Origin: Endozoicomonas sp. OPT23
GTDB taxonomy: Bacteria; Pseudomonadota; Gammaproteobacteria; Pseudomonadales; Endozoicomonadaceae
Direction of reading: 5' to 3'
Assembly: GCF_009653635.1 (NCBI RefSeq)
Contig: NZ_PPFD01000003.1
Coordinates: 700,955-764,954 of the forward strand
Length of the DNA: 64,000 nt
Below the pieces are notes generated by a model, which had not been told where the DNA came from, ran no database searches, and worked only from the letters and a program-made list of their open reading frames with translations. The translations under genes and the position numbers were made by a program. Shown in pieces: positions 26,299-35,816 of the stretch. The stretch's first letter is position 1, and each line of letters begins with the position of its first letter.

Positions 26299-27276
26299 AT
26301 GAATGCTGGGGATGTTCATCAGAGCAGTATCGTCATCGACGGTCTCATCATTGCCAAATGGAGTCGTGAACTTTTCGAAGACATGCGCAAAGGCGGCCTC
26401 ACTGCTGCCAACTGTACAGTTTCTGTCTGGGAAGGCTTCCAGTCTACCGTCGACAACATTGGCGAAGTCAATCGACTGATTGATGCCAACTCCGATCTGG
26501 TCACCAAAGTAAAAACCACCAGTGATATTCTCAGAGCCAAGGAAGAGGGCAAGACAGGCATCATCATGGGCTTCCAGAATGCTCATGCGTTTGAAGACCG
26601 CCTCGACTACGTTCAGATATTCAAAGACCTCGGTGTTGGCGTTGTGCAAATGTGCTACAACACCCAGAACCTGGTTGGTACAGGCTGTTACGAGCGTGAT
26701 GGCGGCCTGTCCGGCTTTGGCCATGAAGTGGTCGGGGAAATGAACCGGGTCGGTGTCATGTGCGACCTGTCTCACGTAGGCCCGAAAACCTCCGAAGAAG
26801 TTATCCTCGCGTCAAAGAAACCGGTTTGCTACTCCCACTGCCTGCCGAGCGGTCTGAAAGATCACCCCCGTAATAAATCGGATGAAGAGCTCAAGTTTAT
26901 TGCTGACCGTGGTGGTTTTGTTGGCGTCACCATGTTCGCACCATTCCTGAAGAATGGAATTGAATCCACCATCGAAGACTACGTAGAAGCCATTGCCTAT
27001 ATCTATAACCTGGTCGGAGAAGACCAGATCGGCATTGGTACTGATTTCACTCAGGGCCATGACCAGTCTTTCTTTGAAATGCTGACTCACGACAAAGGCT
27101 ACGCTCGTCGTTTAACTCGCTTTGGCAAGATCATCAACCCGGAAGGCATTCGCACTATCGGCGAATTCCCCAACCTGACAGAAGCTCTGTTGAAACATGG
27201 TTTCACCGAAAGACAAACCCGAAAAATCATGGGTGAAAACTGGCTGAGAGTCCTCAAGGACGTCTGGGGCGAGTAA
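26299..27276 (+). CDS. Membrane-dipeptidase-family protein of the dgc operon
   Basis: The 325-residue product belongs to the renal-dipeptidase (peptidase M19) TIM-barrel family and matches the gene that heads the dgcAB operon in Pseudomonas (PA5396 type). The usual first metal motif HxD is replaced by VIDGLIIAKWSRELF, and the bridging Glu region reads MGFQNAHAFED. The later ligands are kept: DLSHVG, the His in CYSHC, and GIGTDF. So only part of the zinc site is present, and true dipeptidase activity is doubtful. Its conserved place with dgcAB suggests a role in betaine or dimethylglycine use. Confidence 0.85.
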   Translation: MNAGDVHQSSIVIDGLIIAKWSRELFEDMRKGGLTAANCTVSVWEGFQSTVDNIGEVNRLIDANSDLVTKVKTTSDILRAKEEGKTGIIMGFQNAHAFEDRLDYVQIFKDLGVGVVQMCYNTQNLVGTGCYERDGGLSGFGHEVVGEMNRVGVMCDLSHVGPKTSEEVILASKKPVCYSHCLPSGLKDHPRNKSDEELKFIADRGGFVGVTMFAPFLKNGIESTIEDYVEAIAYIYNLVGEDQIGIGTDFTQGHDQSFFEMLTHDKGYARRLTRFGKIINPEGIRTIGEFPNLTEALLKHGFTERQTRKIMGENWLRVLKDVWGE

Positions 27277-27332
27277 CTCGCCACCCCATCAGCACTCATC
27301 AAAATAACAACAAATACTCGGAGTAATAAAGT

Positions 27333-27863
27333 ATGACCACCCATGCCCCGGACATGCCGATTGACGTAGACAGTGAAACAGGTGTCTGGACCACAGATGC
27401 CCTGCCGATGCTGTACGTTCCCCGTCACTTTTTCGTCAACAACCATATGGCCATCGAAGAAGAGCTTGGCGCTGAAAAATACGCCGAGATTCTCTACAAG
27501 GCCGGATACAAATCAGCCTGGTACTGGTGTGAAAAAGAAGCCGCAGAACACGGTCTATCTGGCGACGACGTATTTATTCACTACATGAATCGCCTTTCCC
27601 AGCGTGGCTGGGGGTTTTTCGTTATTGAAGAACTGGATATCAAAAACGGCTATGCCCGTGTGCGTCTGGAGCATTCCGCCTTTGTTTACCAGTACGGCAA
27701 AGTCAACCGTAAGGTCGACTACATGTTTACCGGCTGGTTTGCCGGTGCCATGGATCAGATTGCAGAAAATCTGGGCTACTCCGTTCGTACAAAGGCCGAG
27801 CAGACGCGCTGTGCAGCAGAAGATGGTTGTGACGACGGCTTGTTTGAAGTCACGCCTCTGTAA
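27333..27863 (+). CDS. DUF5943-type conserved protein of the dgc operon
   Basis: The 176-residue product matches the small conserved protein found between the dipeptidase-like gene and dgcA in Pseudomonas (PA5397 type). It is soluble, has no signal peptide, and shows a compact mixed alpha/beta pattern resembling 4-vinyl-reductase-like (V4R) ligand domains: AEILYKAGYKSAWYWCEKE, GWGFFVIEELD and VDYMFTGWFAGAMDQIAEN. Cysteines occur at WYWCEK and near the C-terminus (TRCAAEDGCDDG), which might bind metal. Its biochemical job is not known to me. Confidence 0.8.
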   Translation: MTTHAPDMPIDVDSETGVWTTDALPMLYVPRHFFVNNHMAIEEELGAEKYAEILYKAGYKSAWYWCEKEAAEHGLSGDDVFIHYMNRLSQRGWGFFVIEELDIKNGYARVRLEHSAFVYQYGKVNRKVDYMFTGWFAGAMDQIAENLGYSVRTKAEQTRCAAEDGCDDGLFEVTPL

Positions 27864-27963
27864 CACCAGCGAAACCATTCCTAGCTCAAGAGCTATCAGC
27901 CGTCAGCGTTAGCCAAAAAGGTTTCAACGCTGGCAGACAAGAATAAGAATCAGGGTGCCGGGC

Positions 27964-30030
27964 ATGTCAGAGTTTGATGTCCTTTTCGAACCGCTCAAAA
28001 TCAATAAACTGACCATTCGAAACCGAATTGTCAGCACGGCTCACGCCGAAGTTTATGCCACCGACGGCGGCATGACTACTGACCGCTACGTAAAGTATTA
28101 CGAAGAAAAAGCCAAAGGCGGCTGTGGTCTTTCAATCTGTGGCGGCTCCAGTGTTGTCTCCATAGACAGCCCCCAGAGTTGGTGGAGTTCCGTCAACCTG
28201 TCCACCGACCGAATCATCGAACACTTTCAGAATCTTTCCGGTGCTGTTCATAAGCACGGTGGCAAGATCATGATTCAGATCACCCATATGGGTCGTCGAT
28301 CCCGCTGGGATGGTGAGAACTGGCCTAACCTGATGTCGCCATCCGGCATTCGGGAACCCGTTCACCGCGCCACCTGCAAGACCATTGAAGAAGAAGATAT
28401 CTGGCGTGTTATCGGCGACTTTGCCCAGGCTGCCCGACGTGCCAAGGAAGGAGGTCTGGACGGTGTTGAAATCTCCGCCGTTCACCAGCATATGGTTGAC
28501 CAGTTCTGGTCGCCAAGGGTTAACAAACGAACCGATCAGTGGGGCGGCTCTTTTGAAAACCGCATGCGTTTCGGTATCGAAGTACTGAAAGCCGTTCGTG
28601 AAGAAGTTGGACCGGACTTTGTTGTAGGCCTGCGTATCTGTGGTGACGAATTCCACGTCGACGGTCTTAATCACGATGACATGAAAGAAATTGCCAGCTA
28701 CTACAACAAAACTGGCATGGTCGACTACTTCGGAGTCGTAGGTTCCGGCTGTGATACTCACAACACTCTGGCTAACGTTATTCCGAACATGAGTTATCCA
28801 CCGGAGCCGTTCCTGCATCTGGCTGCCGGTATCAAGGAAGTGGTCGATGTTCCGGTTATTCATGCCCAGAACATCAAGGACCCCAATCAGGCCAAGCGTA
28901 TTATCGAAGCCGGCTATGTCGATTTTGTCGGCATGACCCGTGCCCATATTGCCGATCCGCACCTGATTGCCAAGATCAAAATGAATCAGGTAGACCAGAT
29001 TCGTCAGTGTGTCGGAGCCAACTACTGCATCGACCGTCAATATATGGGGCTCGACGTTCTCTGTGTGCAGAACGCCGCAACCTCCCGCGAATATATGGGC
29101 ATGCCTCATATCATCGAAAAGACAACCGGCAAAAAACGCAAGGTTGTTATCGTGGGTGGTGGTCCGGGGGGCATGGAAGCAGCGCGGGTCGCTGCTGAAC
29201 GTGGTCACGATGTCACTCTGTTTGAAAAGGCTGATGGCCTTGGCGGTCAGGTCACTCTGGCTGCCAAAGCACCTCAGCGCGATCAGATAGCAGGTATTAC
29301 CCGCTGGCTGGAAATGGAACTGAACCGTCTCGGCGTTGATATCCGCCTGGGTACAGCAGGCAACGAGGATGCTATTCGCGACCTCAGGCCTGACGTCTGC
29401 ATTCTCGCTACTGGCGGCATTCCTTTTGTAGAACAGAATCCTGAATGGGGTGCTGAAGACAACCTCTGCGTTTCCAGCTGGGATATTCTCAGCGGCAAAA
29501 CAGAGCCCGGCAAGAGTGTCCTGGTGTACGACACTATTTGTGAGTTCTCCGGCATGTCCGCTGCGGACTATCTGGCTTCCAAAGGTTCACTGGTGGAGCT
29601 GGTTACCGACGATATCAAACCAGGTGTCGGCATCGGTGGTACAACATTCCCGACATACTATCGCAGTCTTTACGAACGGGAAGTCATCATGTCTTCTGAC
29701 ATGATGCTGGAGAAAGTCTATCGCGAAGGCGACAAGGTCGTTGCCGTACTGGAAAACGAATACACAGGCCAGAAAGAAGAGCGAGTGGTTGATCAGGTAG
29801 TGATTGAGAACGGTACCCGTCCAGACGAAGCTCTCTACTACGCCCTGAAAGAGGATTCCTACAACAAGGGACAAATTGATAACCAGACTCTTTTTGATGG
29901 CAAAGCCCAACCTGTTCTTTCCGAACAGTCTCCTGAAGGCATGATCCTCTGGCGACTGGGTGACTGTGTTTCCCAGCGTAATATTCATGCAGCTATGTAC
30001 GACGCTCTGCGTCTCTGCAAAGACCTGTAA
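27964..30030 (+). CDS. dgcA: Dimethylglycine demethylase subunit A
   Basis: DgcA, with DgcB and an electron-transfer flavoprotein, demethylates dimethylglycine to sarcosine. The 688-residue product belongs to the trimethylamine dehydrogenase / 2,4-dienoyl-CoA reductase family. The N-terminal old-yellow-enzyme TIM barrel (about 1-350) starts FEPLKINKLTIRNRIVSTAH; [4Fe-4S] cysteines are in QCVGANYCIDRQY and DVLCVQNAA; a Rossmann FAD/NAD domain starts at VVIVGGGPGGMEAARVAAE. The match to Pseudomonas DgcA is very close along the whole length. An upstream in-frame GTG at 27955 is an alternative start. Two hairpins separate it from dgcB. Confidence 0.95.
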   Translation: MSEFDVLFEPLKINKLTIRNRIVSTAHAEVYATDGGMTTDRYVKYYEEKAKGGCGLSICGGSSVVSIDSPQSWWSSVNLSTDRIIEHFQNLSGAVHKHGGKIMIQITHMGRRSRWDGENWPNLMSPSGIREPVHRATCKTIEEEDIWRVIGDFAQAARRAKEGGLDGVEISAVHQHMVDQFWSPRVNKRTDQWGGSFENRMRFGIEVLKAVREEVGPDFVVGLRICGDEFHVDGLNHDDMKEIASYYNKTGMVDYFGVVGSGCDTHNTLANVIPNMSYPPEPFLHLAAGIKEVVDVPVIHAQNIKDPNQAKRIIEAGYVDFVGMTRAHIADPHLIAKIKMNQVDQIRQCVGANYCIDRQYMGLDVLCVQNAATSREYMGMPHIIEKTTGKKRKVVIVGGGPGGMEAARVAAERGHDVTLFEKADGLGGQVTLAAKAPQRDQIAGITRWLEMELNRLGVDIRLGTAGNEDAIRDLRPDVCILATGGIPFVEQNPEWGAEDNLCVSSWDILSGKTEPGKSVLVYDTICEFSGMSAADYLASKGSLVELVTDDIKPGVGIGGTTFPTYYRSLYEREVIMSSDMMLEKVYREGDKVVAVLENEYTGQKEERVVDQVVIENGTRPDEALYYALKEDSYNKGQIDNQTLFDGKAQPVLSEQSPEGMILWRLGDCVSQRNIHAAMYDALRLCKDL

Positions 30031-30047
30031 CCCAAGTCTTTTACTCT

Positions 30048-30130
30048 GGCTCACTGTTTAACAGTGAGCCAACAATAATAACAAACCGACCGTGTTGTTC
30101 AGTGGTAATAACTGAACGACAACGGTCGGT
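30048..30130 (+). promoter_or_regulatory. Two consecutive hairpins between dgcA and dgcB
   Basis: The first is GGCTCACTG (30048-30056) with CAGTGAGCC (30062-30070). The second is a long imperfect stem between 30085-30103 and 30111-30130 (ACCGACCG... against ...CGGTCGGT). Neither is followed by a T-run, so they may protect or process the mRNA rather than end it. Confidence 0.55.
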
Positions 30131-30151
30131 CAGTAAAGATGAGCGTGAGTT

Positions 30152-32050
30152 ATGGCTTTAGAGTGGCTGCATCCAGTCCTTATTGCCGCTGTACTTGTTC
30201 TGGCGGCCATCGGCGCTGTTCGTCGAGTTAATCTCTGGCGGCAGGGGCAGAAAGAACCTGTAGACATTGTTGGTGGCCTGCTGGCCATGCCTGGTCGATA
30301 TATGAAAGACCTGCACGATGTGGTGGAAAGGGACAAATACATGTCCAAAACCCACGTCGCCACCGGTGGCGGCTTTGTACTGTCGATGGTGTTGATCGTA
30401 CTGGTTCATGGTCTTGGTGTAGACAGCAAACTGCTCGGCTGGGCCCTGCTGGCATCACTGGCCATGATGTTTACCGGTGCTGTCTTTGTTTATCTGCGCA
30501 GAAGAAATCCCCCGAGTCGACTGTCCAAAGGCCCCTGGATGCGACTGCCAAAAAGTCTTCTGTCGTTTGCTGGTGCCTTTTTCATTCTCACTCTGCCTTT
30601 GGCCGGTGTACTTCCGGAAGGAACCGGTGGCTGGCTGCTGACTCTGGTTCTGACAGTCCTGGTTATCTACGGTTTGTCGGAAATGCTGTTGGGAATGACC
30701 TGGGGCGGACCAATGAAGCACGCCTTTGCCGGAGCGCTGCATCTGGCTTTTCACCGTCGACCCGAGCGATTTGGCGGTGGCCGTTCAACCGGTCTTAAGC
30801 CAATAGATCTTGGCCAGCCGGTTCTGGGTGTGCAGAAACCTTCCGATTTCAAATGGAATCAATTACTGGGCTTTGATGCCTGTGTCCAGTGTGGTCGCTG
30901 CGAAGCGGTCTGCCCAGCTTTTGCTGCCGGTCAGCCACTGAACCCGAAGAAGCTTATTCAGGATATGGTGGTTGGTTTTGCAGGTGGCACAGACTCTCAC
31001 TACGCCGGCAGTCCATACCCGGGTATTGATATTGGCTCCGCCAGCGGCGGGCCACATCAGCCCATTACTGAAGGGCTGGTGACACCCGATACACTCTGGT
31101 CCTGCACTACCTGCCGGGCCTGTGTCGAAGAATGTCCGATGATGATTGAGCATGTGGACGCTATTGTCGACATGCGTCGTTTTATGACACTGGAAAAGGG
31201 CAGTACCCCCGGTAAGGGCGCAGAAGTTTTAGAAAACCTCATAGCTACTGACAACCCCAATGGTTTTGCACCTGCCAGCCGCAGTAACTGGGCAGCTGAC
31301 CAGAATCTGAATCTTATGTCTGAGGTAAAGGAAGCAGAAGTGCTGTTCTGGGTTTCTGACGGCGCTTTTGATATGCGCAGTCAGCGTATTATTCGAGCCT
31401 TCGTGAAACTGCTGAAAGCCGCCAATGTCGACGTTGCCATTCTTGGCAATGAAGAACAGGATTCCGGCGATCTGGCCAGACGACTCGGTGACGATGCTAC
31501 GTTCCAGCAGCTCGCCAGAAATAACATCGCCACCCTGAGTCAGTATCGTTTCAAGAAAATAGTAACCACTGATCCACACGCCTATCACTGTCTGAAGAAT
31601 GAATACGGCGACTTTGGTGGCAACTATGAAGTTTTCCACCACACCACGTACCTGAACGAGCTGGTTCAACAGGATCGACTGAAGTTCGATCAGTTTCAGG
31701 GTGGCAAGGTCACTTACCATGATCCCTGCTACCTCGGCCGTTACAACGGTGAATACGAAGCACCAAGAGAGCTACTCCGCTCACTGGGTATCGAAATTGC
31801 CGAGATGGAACGTTCCGGTTTCCGCTCACGCTGCTGTGGCGGTGGCGGTGGCGCACCTGTTACAGATATTCCCGGAGAGCAGCGTATCGCCGATATGCGC
31901 ATGGAAGACGTAATAGCTACCGACGCAGAACTGGTGGCAGTAGGCTGCCAGCAGTGCACAGCAATGCTGGAAGGCGTTGTGGAACCTCGTCCGGAAGTGA
32001 AGGATATTTCGGAAATACTGATCGATGTTCTGATAGAGGAGGTTCACTGA
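30152..32050 (+). CDS. dgcB: Dimethylglycine demethylase subunit B (iron-sulfur membrane protein)
   Basis: DgcB is the iron-sulfur partner of DgcA and probably hands electrons to the flavoprotein or the membrane chain. The 632-residue product has several N-terminal membrane helices (about 5-25, 75-115, 130-175), two [4Fe-4S] motifs at Cys244 (CVQCGRCEAVCP) and Cys318 (CTTCRACVEECP), and C-terminal CCG-type cysteine motifs (DPCYLGRYN and CCGGGGG). This layout matches Pseudomonas DgcB. Its stop overlaps the start of the next gene (TGATG). Confidence 0.93.
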   Translation: MALEWLHPVLIAAVLVLAAIGAVRRVNLWRQGQKEPVDIVGGLLAMPGRYMKDLHDVVERDKYMSKTHVATGGGFVLSMVLIVLVHGLGVDSKLLGWALLASLAMMFTGAVFVYLRRRNPPSRLSKGPWMRLPKSLLSFAGAFFILTLPLAGVLPEGTGGWLLTLVLTVLVIYGLSEMLLGMTWGGPMKHAFAGALHLAFHRRPERFGGGRSTGLKPIDLGQPVLGVQKPSDFKWNQLLGFDACVQCGRCEAVCPAFAAGQPLNPKKLIQDMVVGFAGGTDSHYAGSPYPGIDIGSASGGPHQPITEGLVTPDTLWSCTTCRACVEECPMMIEHVDAIVDMRRFMTLEKGSTPGKGAEVLENLIATDNPNGFAPASRSNWAADQNLNLMSEVKEAEVLFWVSDGAFDMRSQRIIRAFVKLLKAANVDVAILGNEEQDSGDLARRLGDDATFQQLARNNIATLSQYRFKKIVTTDPHAYHCLKNEYGDFGGNYEVFHHTTYLNELVQQDRLKFDQFQGGKVTYHDPCYLGRYNGEYEAPRELLRSLGIEIAEMERSGFRSRCCGGGGGAPVTDIPGEQRIADMRMEDVIATDAELVAVGCQQCTAMLEGVVEPRPEVKDISEILIDVLIEEVH

Positions 32051-33291
32051 TGACAACTGTCGCCCATAGACGTGACCCTCGAACAGAATGGATTATCAGA
32101 AACAGGCTTCACCCTCAGCATGAGGCGCTGTTCGCCAGCCAGAACGGACCGGTTCGGGGCCCGACCGGGCTGATTCGAAAGAACCCTCATAATGTCGGTT
32201 TTATCGGTCCCAATGGCCTCAAGCGAATCGATCGACTAGAGGGTAACAGCAGTAATGTTATCTCCATCAATCGTCAGGTTCGACAGGTTATTGAACCTGA
32301 GAAACCACTGCATAAAGTTGAACAGCCAGACTTCCATATTCTGGTTGTTCCTGACCTGGCCGGTGGTCGTTTAACTGAACAGGATAAGGATGTCCTTGGT
32401 CAGGCACACACCCTTGCCAATGTTGAAGGGAGCAAAGGGGCGGTTGTTGCAGTCATCTTTGGCGAACACCGTGAAACAGGACTGGATCAGGCAGGCGTTG
32501 ACCGACTTATACACCTTGAAGGCAGTGACTATGAAGATTACTGCCCGGAATTGAAGCTGGCTGCTCTTGCTACGATTGAACAGCAATTATCGCCAAAACA
32601 CTGGCTATTCCCCGACTCTATTCATGGCGGCGCTGACCTTGGTTCCCGCCTTGCAGCAACACTGGGTGAACGTCCTGCAGTTCAGGCCTGGCAGGTAAAT
32701 AATCAGCAGGCCACCTGCCGCGCTGCCAGCGACTCAATTGATATCAACCGTGAAACACCAAAGATTCTGCTCCTGGCAGAGGAGTGCGCTGATGCAGTGG
32801 ATGAGACCCGCCATGAAGTGCTTCCGGTAACTGTTGATGAGCTGATTGGCACTCAAACAACACTGACCGACCATGGTTTTATGGCTGTGGATCCTAACTC
32901 GATACCTCTGGCTGAAGCCGAATTTATACTTGCCGCCGGTAACGGTGTTTCTAACTGGGATCTGTTCCATGAAGCTGCCGAGCAACTGGGGGCAACAGAA
33001 GGCGCAAGTCGTGTAGCCGTAGATAATGGTCACATGCCCCGTTTCCGTCAGGTCGGTGCCACCGGTACCTGGGTTACAGCCAGTGTTTATCTGGCAGTAG
33101 GTATTTCCGGAGCCATTCAGCATATGCAGGGAATTGGCCAGTGCCAGACTGTTATTGCCATCAATACCGATGCCAACTGCGACATGGTCAAGCGGGCCAA
33201 CCTCAGCGTTATTGGTGACAGTGAAGAAGTGCTGAAAGAGTTGCTGTTACTTATCAAGGAATACAGGGAGGCACTTAGTCATGCAGCCTGA
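32050..33291 (+). CDS. etfA: Electron-transfer flavoprotein alpha-type subunit of dgc operon
   Basis: The 413-residue product is the large ETF subunit that follows dgcB in Pseudomonas (PA5400 type). It has an unusual N-terminal extension (RNRLHPQHEALFASQNGP onward, about 100 residues), then a nucleotide-binding alpha/beta domain, and a C-terminal FAD domain with YLAVGISGAIQHMQGI and VIAINTDANCDMVKRA. The ATG at 32050 overlaps the dgcB stop by one base. It differs from the fatty-acid ETF by the extension and probably serves dimethylglycine oxidation only. Confidence 0.9.
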   Translation: MTTVAHRRDPRTEWIIRNRLHPQHEALFASQNGPVRGPTGLIRKNPHNVGFIGPNGLKRIDRLEGNSSNVISINRQVRQVIEPEKPLHKVEQPDFHILVVPDLAGGRLTEQDKDVLGQAHTLANVEGSKGAVVAVIFGEHRETGLDQAGVDRLIHLEGSDYEDYCPELKLAALATIEQQLSPKHWLFPDSIHGGADLGSRLAATLGERPAVQAWQVNNQQATCRAASDSIDINRETPKILLLAEECADAVDETRHEVLPVTVDELIGTQTTLTDHGFMAVDPNSIPLAEAEFILAAGNGVSNWDLFHEAAEQLGATEGASRVAVDNGHMPRFRQVGATGTWVTASVYLAVGISGAIQHMQGIGQCQTVIAINTDANCDMVKRANLSVIGDSEEVLKELLLLIKEYREALSHAA

Positions 33292-34060
33292 TTTGAAACT
33301 GGTATCACTTCTTTCAACCGGCAGGCATCCAAAATCCGGCCGTGCCTGCAGGGCAAACCAGGACAGTCGAGCTCTTGAGCTTGCCATGAAAACCAGCAGT
33401 CAGGTGACTGCAGTTCATGCTGGTAATCCTGACAACAATGTTCTCCGTCAGTATGCCGGTATGGGACTGAAGAAAATTGCAGTATTGGACTTACCTGAAA
33501 CTGCTGATCCAACCCAGTCTCTGAAACATTATCTGGATGAGCAGTCGCCAGACATTGTGCTCACAGGTGTCAGAGCTGAAGATGGCGAATCATCAGGAAT
33601 GCTGCCCTACCTGTTATCAGAAAAACTCGGCTGGGCAATGGTTCCACGTATTGCTGAAATACAATCCATCGAAAATGGCAAAGCTAAAGTTCTGCAGGCG
33701 TTACCTCGCGGCCAGCGCCGCCTGATAGAAGTAGACCTGCCTTTTATTGCCAGCGTCGACAATTCCGCTGCAGAGCCAAGACAAAGTGCGTTCGGCCCTG
33801 CCAGCAGAGCCACTATCGAAACCATTTCTACAGAAATTTTCACCGATGAGGCATTAGCTGGCTGGCAACTGTCTGCTGCCAGAAAACGTCCTAAACGACT
33901 GAAGATCGCAAAGGCAAAAACTGCGGCTGACCGCTTTAAGGCGGCTACAGCCAAATCACAGAGTAAAGGAGGAACGCTGATCAAAGACAAACCTGCCAGT
34001 GAGCAGGCAAAGGCAATTTTTGACTTACTGGTAACAGAGTCTGTTATAAAGCAGCCATGA
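33281..34060 (+). CDS. etfB: Electron-transfer flavoprotein beta-type subunit of dgc operon
   Basis: The 259-residue product is the small ETF subunit paired with the preceding gene, which it overlaps by 11 bases. The ETF-beta fold is seen in KLVSLLSTGRHPKSGR at the start, LELAMKTSSQVTAVHAG, and GVRAEDGESSGMLPYLLSE. The C-terminal 60 residues are rich in Lys and Ala (LKIAKAKTAADRFKAATAK), as in the Pseudomonas PA5401 group. It takes electrons from DgcAB. Confidence 0.88.
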   Translation: MQPDLKLVSLLSTGRHPKSGRACRANQDSRALELAMKTSSQVTAVHAGNPDNNVLRQYAGMGLKKIAVLDLPETADPTQSLKHYLDEQSPDIVLTGVRAEDGESSGMLPYLLSEKLGWAMVPRIAEIQSIENGKAKVLQALPRGQRRLIEVDLPFIASVDNSAAEPRQSAFGPASRATIETISTEIFTDEALAGWQLSAARKRPKRLKIAKAKTAADRFKAATAKSQSKGGTLIKDKPASEQAKAIFDLLVTESVIKQP

Positions 34061-34193
34061 GCTGATGATTAACAGGCCTGAATGAAAGCTCCGGCTTTTA
34101 TTAACCCGTAACTCAAAGCGTGCCTCAGCAGTAAAACATCAGAGCAGACACTTAATGTTTCTGATGACAAAAATAATAATTAAAAGGCCCACT

Positions 34194-35816
34194 ATGCTAC
34201 AGAATATGCCCAATGTGTCAGATGACGAAAGTCGTTTGGCAAAGCTGGAATGTGATACAGACTATAAAGCTGGTCAGGATAATATTCAGATTGCAGGACT
34301 GGATGTCCACAACCCTGTATTTGCAATCAGCGCTATCACTGCACTGACTTTTATTGTTCTTACCCTGTTGTTTCCAGCAGAGTCCAAGGGTGCCCTGATG
34401 GGCATTCGTACCTGGTCAATCGAAACCTTCGACTGGCTGTTTATGTTTGCCGGTAACCTGTTCGTACTGTTCTGTCTGGCCATGATCGTTCTGCCTGTCG
34501 GCAAGATTCGACTGGGTGGAGAAGGCGCAAAAACAGAACACAGCACCATGTCATGGTTTTCCATGCTGTTCGCTGCGGGAATGGGTATTGGTCTGATTTT
34601 CTGGTGTGTCGCTGAACCGGTGGCCTATTACACAGACTGGTATGGTACACCGTTTAATGTTGCCGCCAATACTCCTGAAGCCGCTCAGGCTGCTATGGGA
34701 GCAACACTGTTCCACTGGGGTCTGCACCCATGGGCCATTTATGGCATCGTTGCCCTGGCACTGGCTTTCTTTGCCTATAACAAGGGACTGCCCCTGACTA
34801 TTCGCTCTGCTTTTTACCCGTTACTGGGGGAGAAGGTCTGGGGGCCAATTGGTCACGTTATCGATGTGCTGGCTGTGCTGGCGACTATCTTTGGTCTGGC
34901 TACTTCTCTTGGCCTGGGAGCTTCCCAGGCTGCTGCAGGCCTTAATTTCACTTTTGGTATTGATAACGATATCACTACCCAGATTGCGGTTATTGCCGGT
35001 ATTACCGTCATTACTCTGCTGTCTGTTGCCCGTGGACTGGATAAGGGCGTCAAGGTACTCAGTAACCTGAACATGATCATCGCTGCAGTACTGCTGGTGT
35101 TTGTTATTATTGCTGCGTCGTTTACTAGCTTCCTTGGTCACTTCATGGGAATTATGGGTAGCTATGCCGAAAACATCATCCCCCTGAGTAACTGGGTAGG
35201 TCGTGAAGACGAAACCTGGTTCCACGGCTGGACTGTGTTCTATTGGGCCTGGTGGGTATCCTGGTCACCATTTGTTGGCCTGTTTATCGCCAGAATCTCT
35301 AAAGGCCGAACCGTGCGTGAGTTCATGGTAGCGGTACTGCTGATTCCAACCGTAGTGTCCGCGGCCTGGATGGCAGCCTTTGGTGGCGCAGCTCTGGATC
35401 AGGTTCAAGGTAATGTCGGACAACTGTCCGAAGGTATCAGCGACGTTTCTCTGGCCATGTTCCAGATGCTGGAGAACCTGCCACTGATGGAGATTACCTC
35501 CATGCTGGCCATCACTCTGGTACTGGCATTCTTTATCACCTCTGCAGACTCAGGTGCTCTGGTTATTGATTACATCACTGCCGGCGGTAAGGTTAACTCT
35601 CCTATCGCACAGCGCATGATCTGGGCAACCCTGCAGTGTGTTATTGCTGCCGTATTGCTCTACGGTGGTGGTGCCGATGCACTGAAGGCCCTGCAGGCTG
35701 GCTCTATTTCAACCGGACTGCCATTCACTGTTGTTCTGTTGTTCATGTGTTTGAGCCTCTACCGAGCTTTGACCAACGAACTGAAAACAGGCGAACTGTC
35801 CGCAAGCAAAGCTTAA
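34194..35816 (+). CDS. BCCT-family betaine transporter
   Basis: This is a 12-helix secondary transporter of the betaine/carnitine/choline family, 540 residues long. The diagnostic substrate-site segment is HGWTVFYWAWWVSWSPFVG, with the conserved tryptophans of helix 8, followed by FIARISKGRTVREF. The start at 34194 follows AAAGG at a normal distance; an earlier ATG at 34155 would add 13 residues. Position between the dgc operon and glyA-sox suggests uptake of glycine betaine or dimethylglycine. Choline, carnitine or DMSP cannot be excluded from sequence alone. Confidence 0.92.
   Translation: MLQNMPNVSDDESRLAKLECDTDYKAGQDNIQIAGLDVHNPVFAISAITALTFIVLTLLFPAESKGALMGIRTWSIETFDWLFMFAGNLFVLFCLAMIVLPVGKIRLGGEGAKTEHSTMSWFSMLFAAGMGIGLIFWCVAEPVAYYTDWYGTPFNVAANTPEAAQAAMGATLFHWGLHPWAIYGIVALALAFFAYNKGLPLTIRSAFYPLLGEKVWGPIGHVIDVLAVLATIFGLATSLGLGASQAAAGLNFTFGIDNDITTQIAVIAGITVITLLSVARGLDKGVKVLSNLNMIIAAVLLVFVIIAASFTSFLGHFMGIMGSYAENIIPLSNWVGREDETWFHGWTVFYWAWWVSWSPFVGLFIARISKGRTVREFMVAVLLIPTVVSAAWMAAFGGAALDQVQGNVGQLSEGISDVSLAMFQMLENLPLMEITSMLAITLVLAFFITSADSGALVIDYITAGGKVNSPIAQRMIWATLQCVIAAVLLYGGGADALKALQAGSISTGLPFTVVLLFMCLSLYRALTNELKTGELSASKA

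Noticed and set aside
28132-29208. 358-codon open frame on the minus strand
   Set aside because: It lies wholly inside dgcA on the opposite strand and has no family-like motifs; it is a by-product of the codon use of dgcA.
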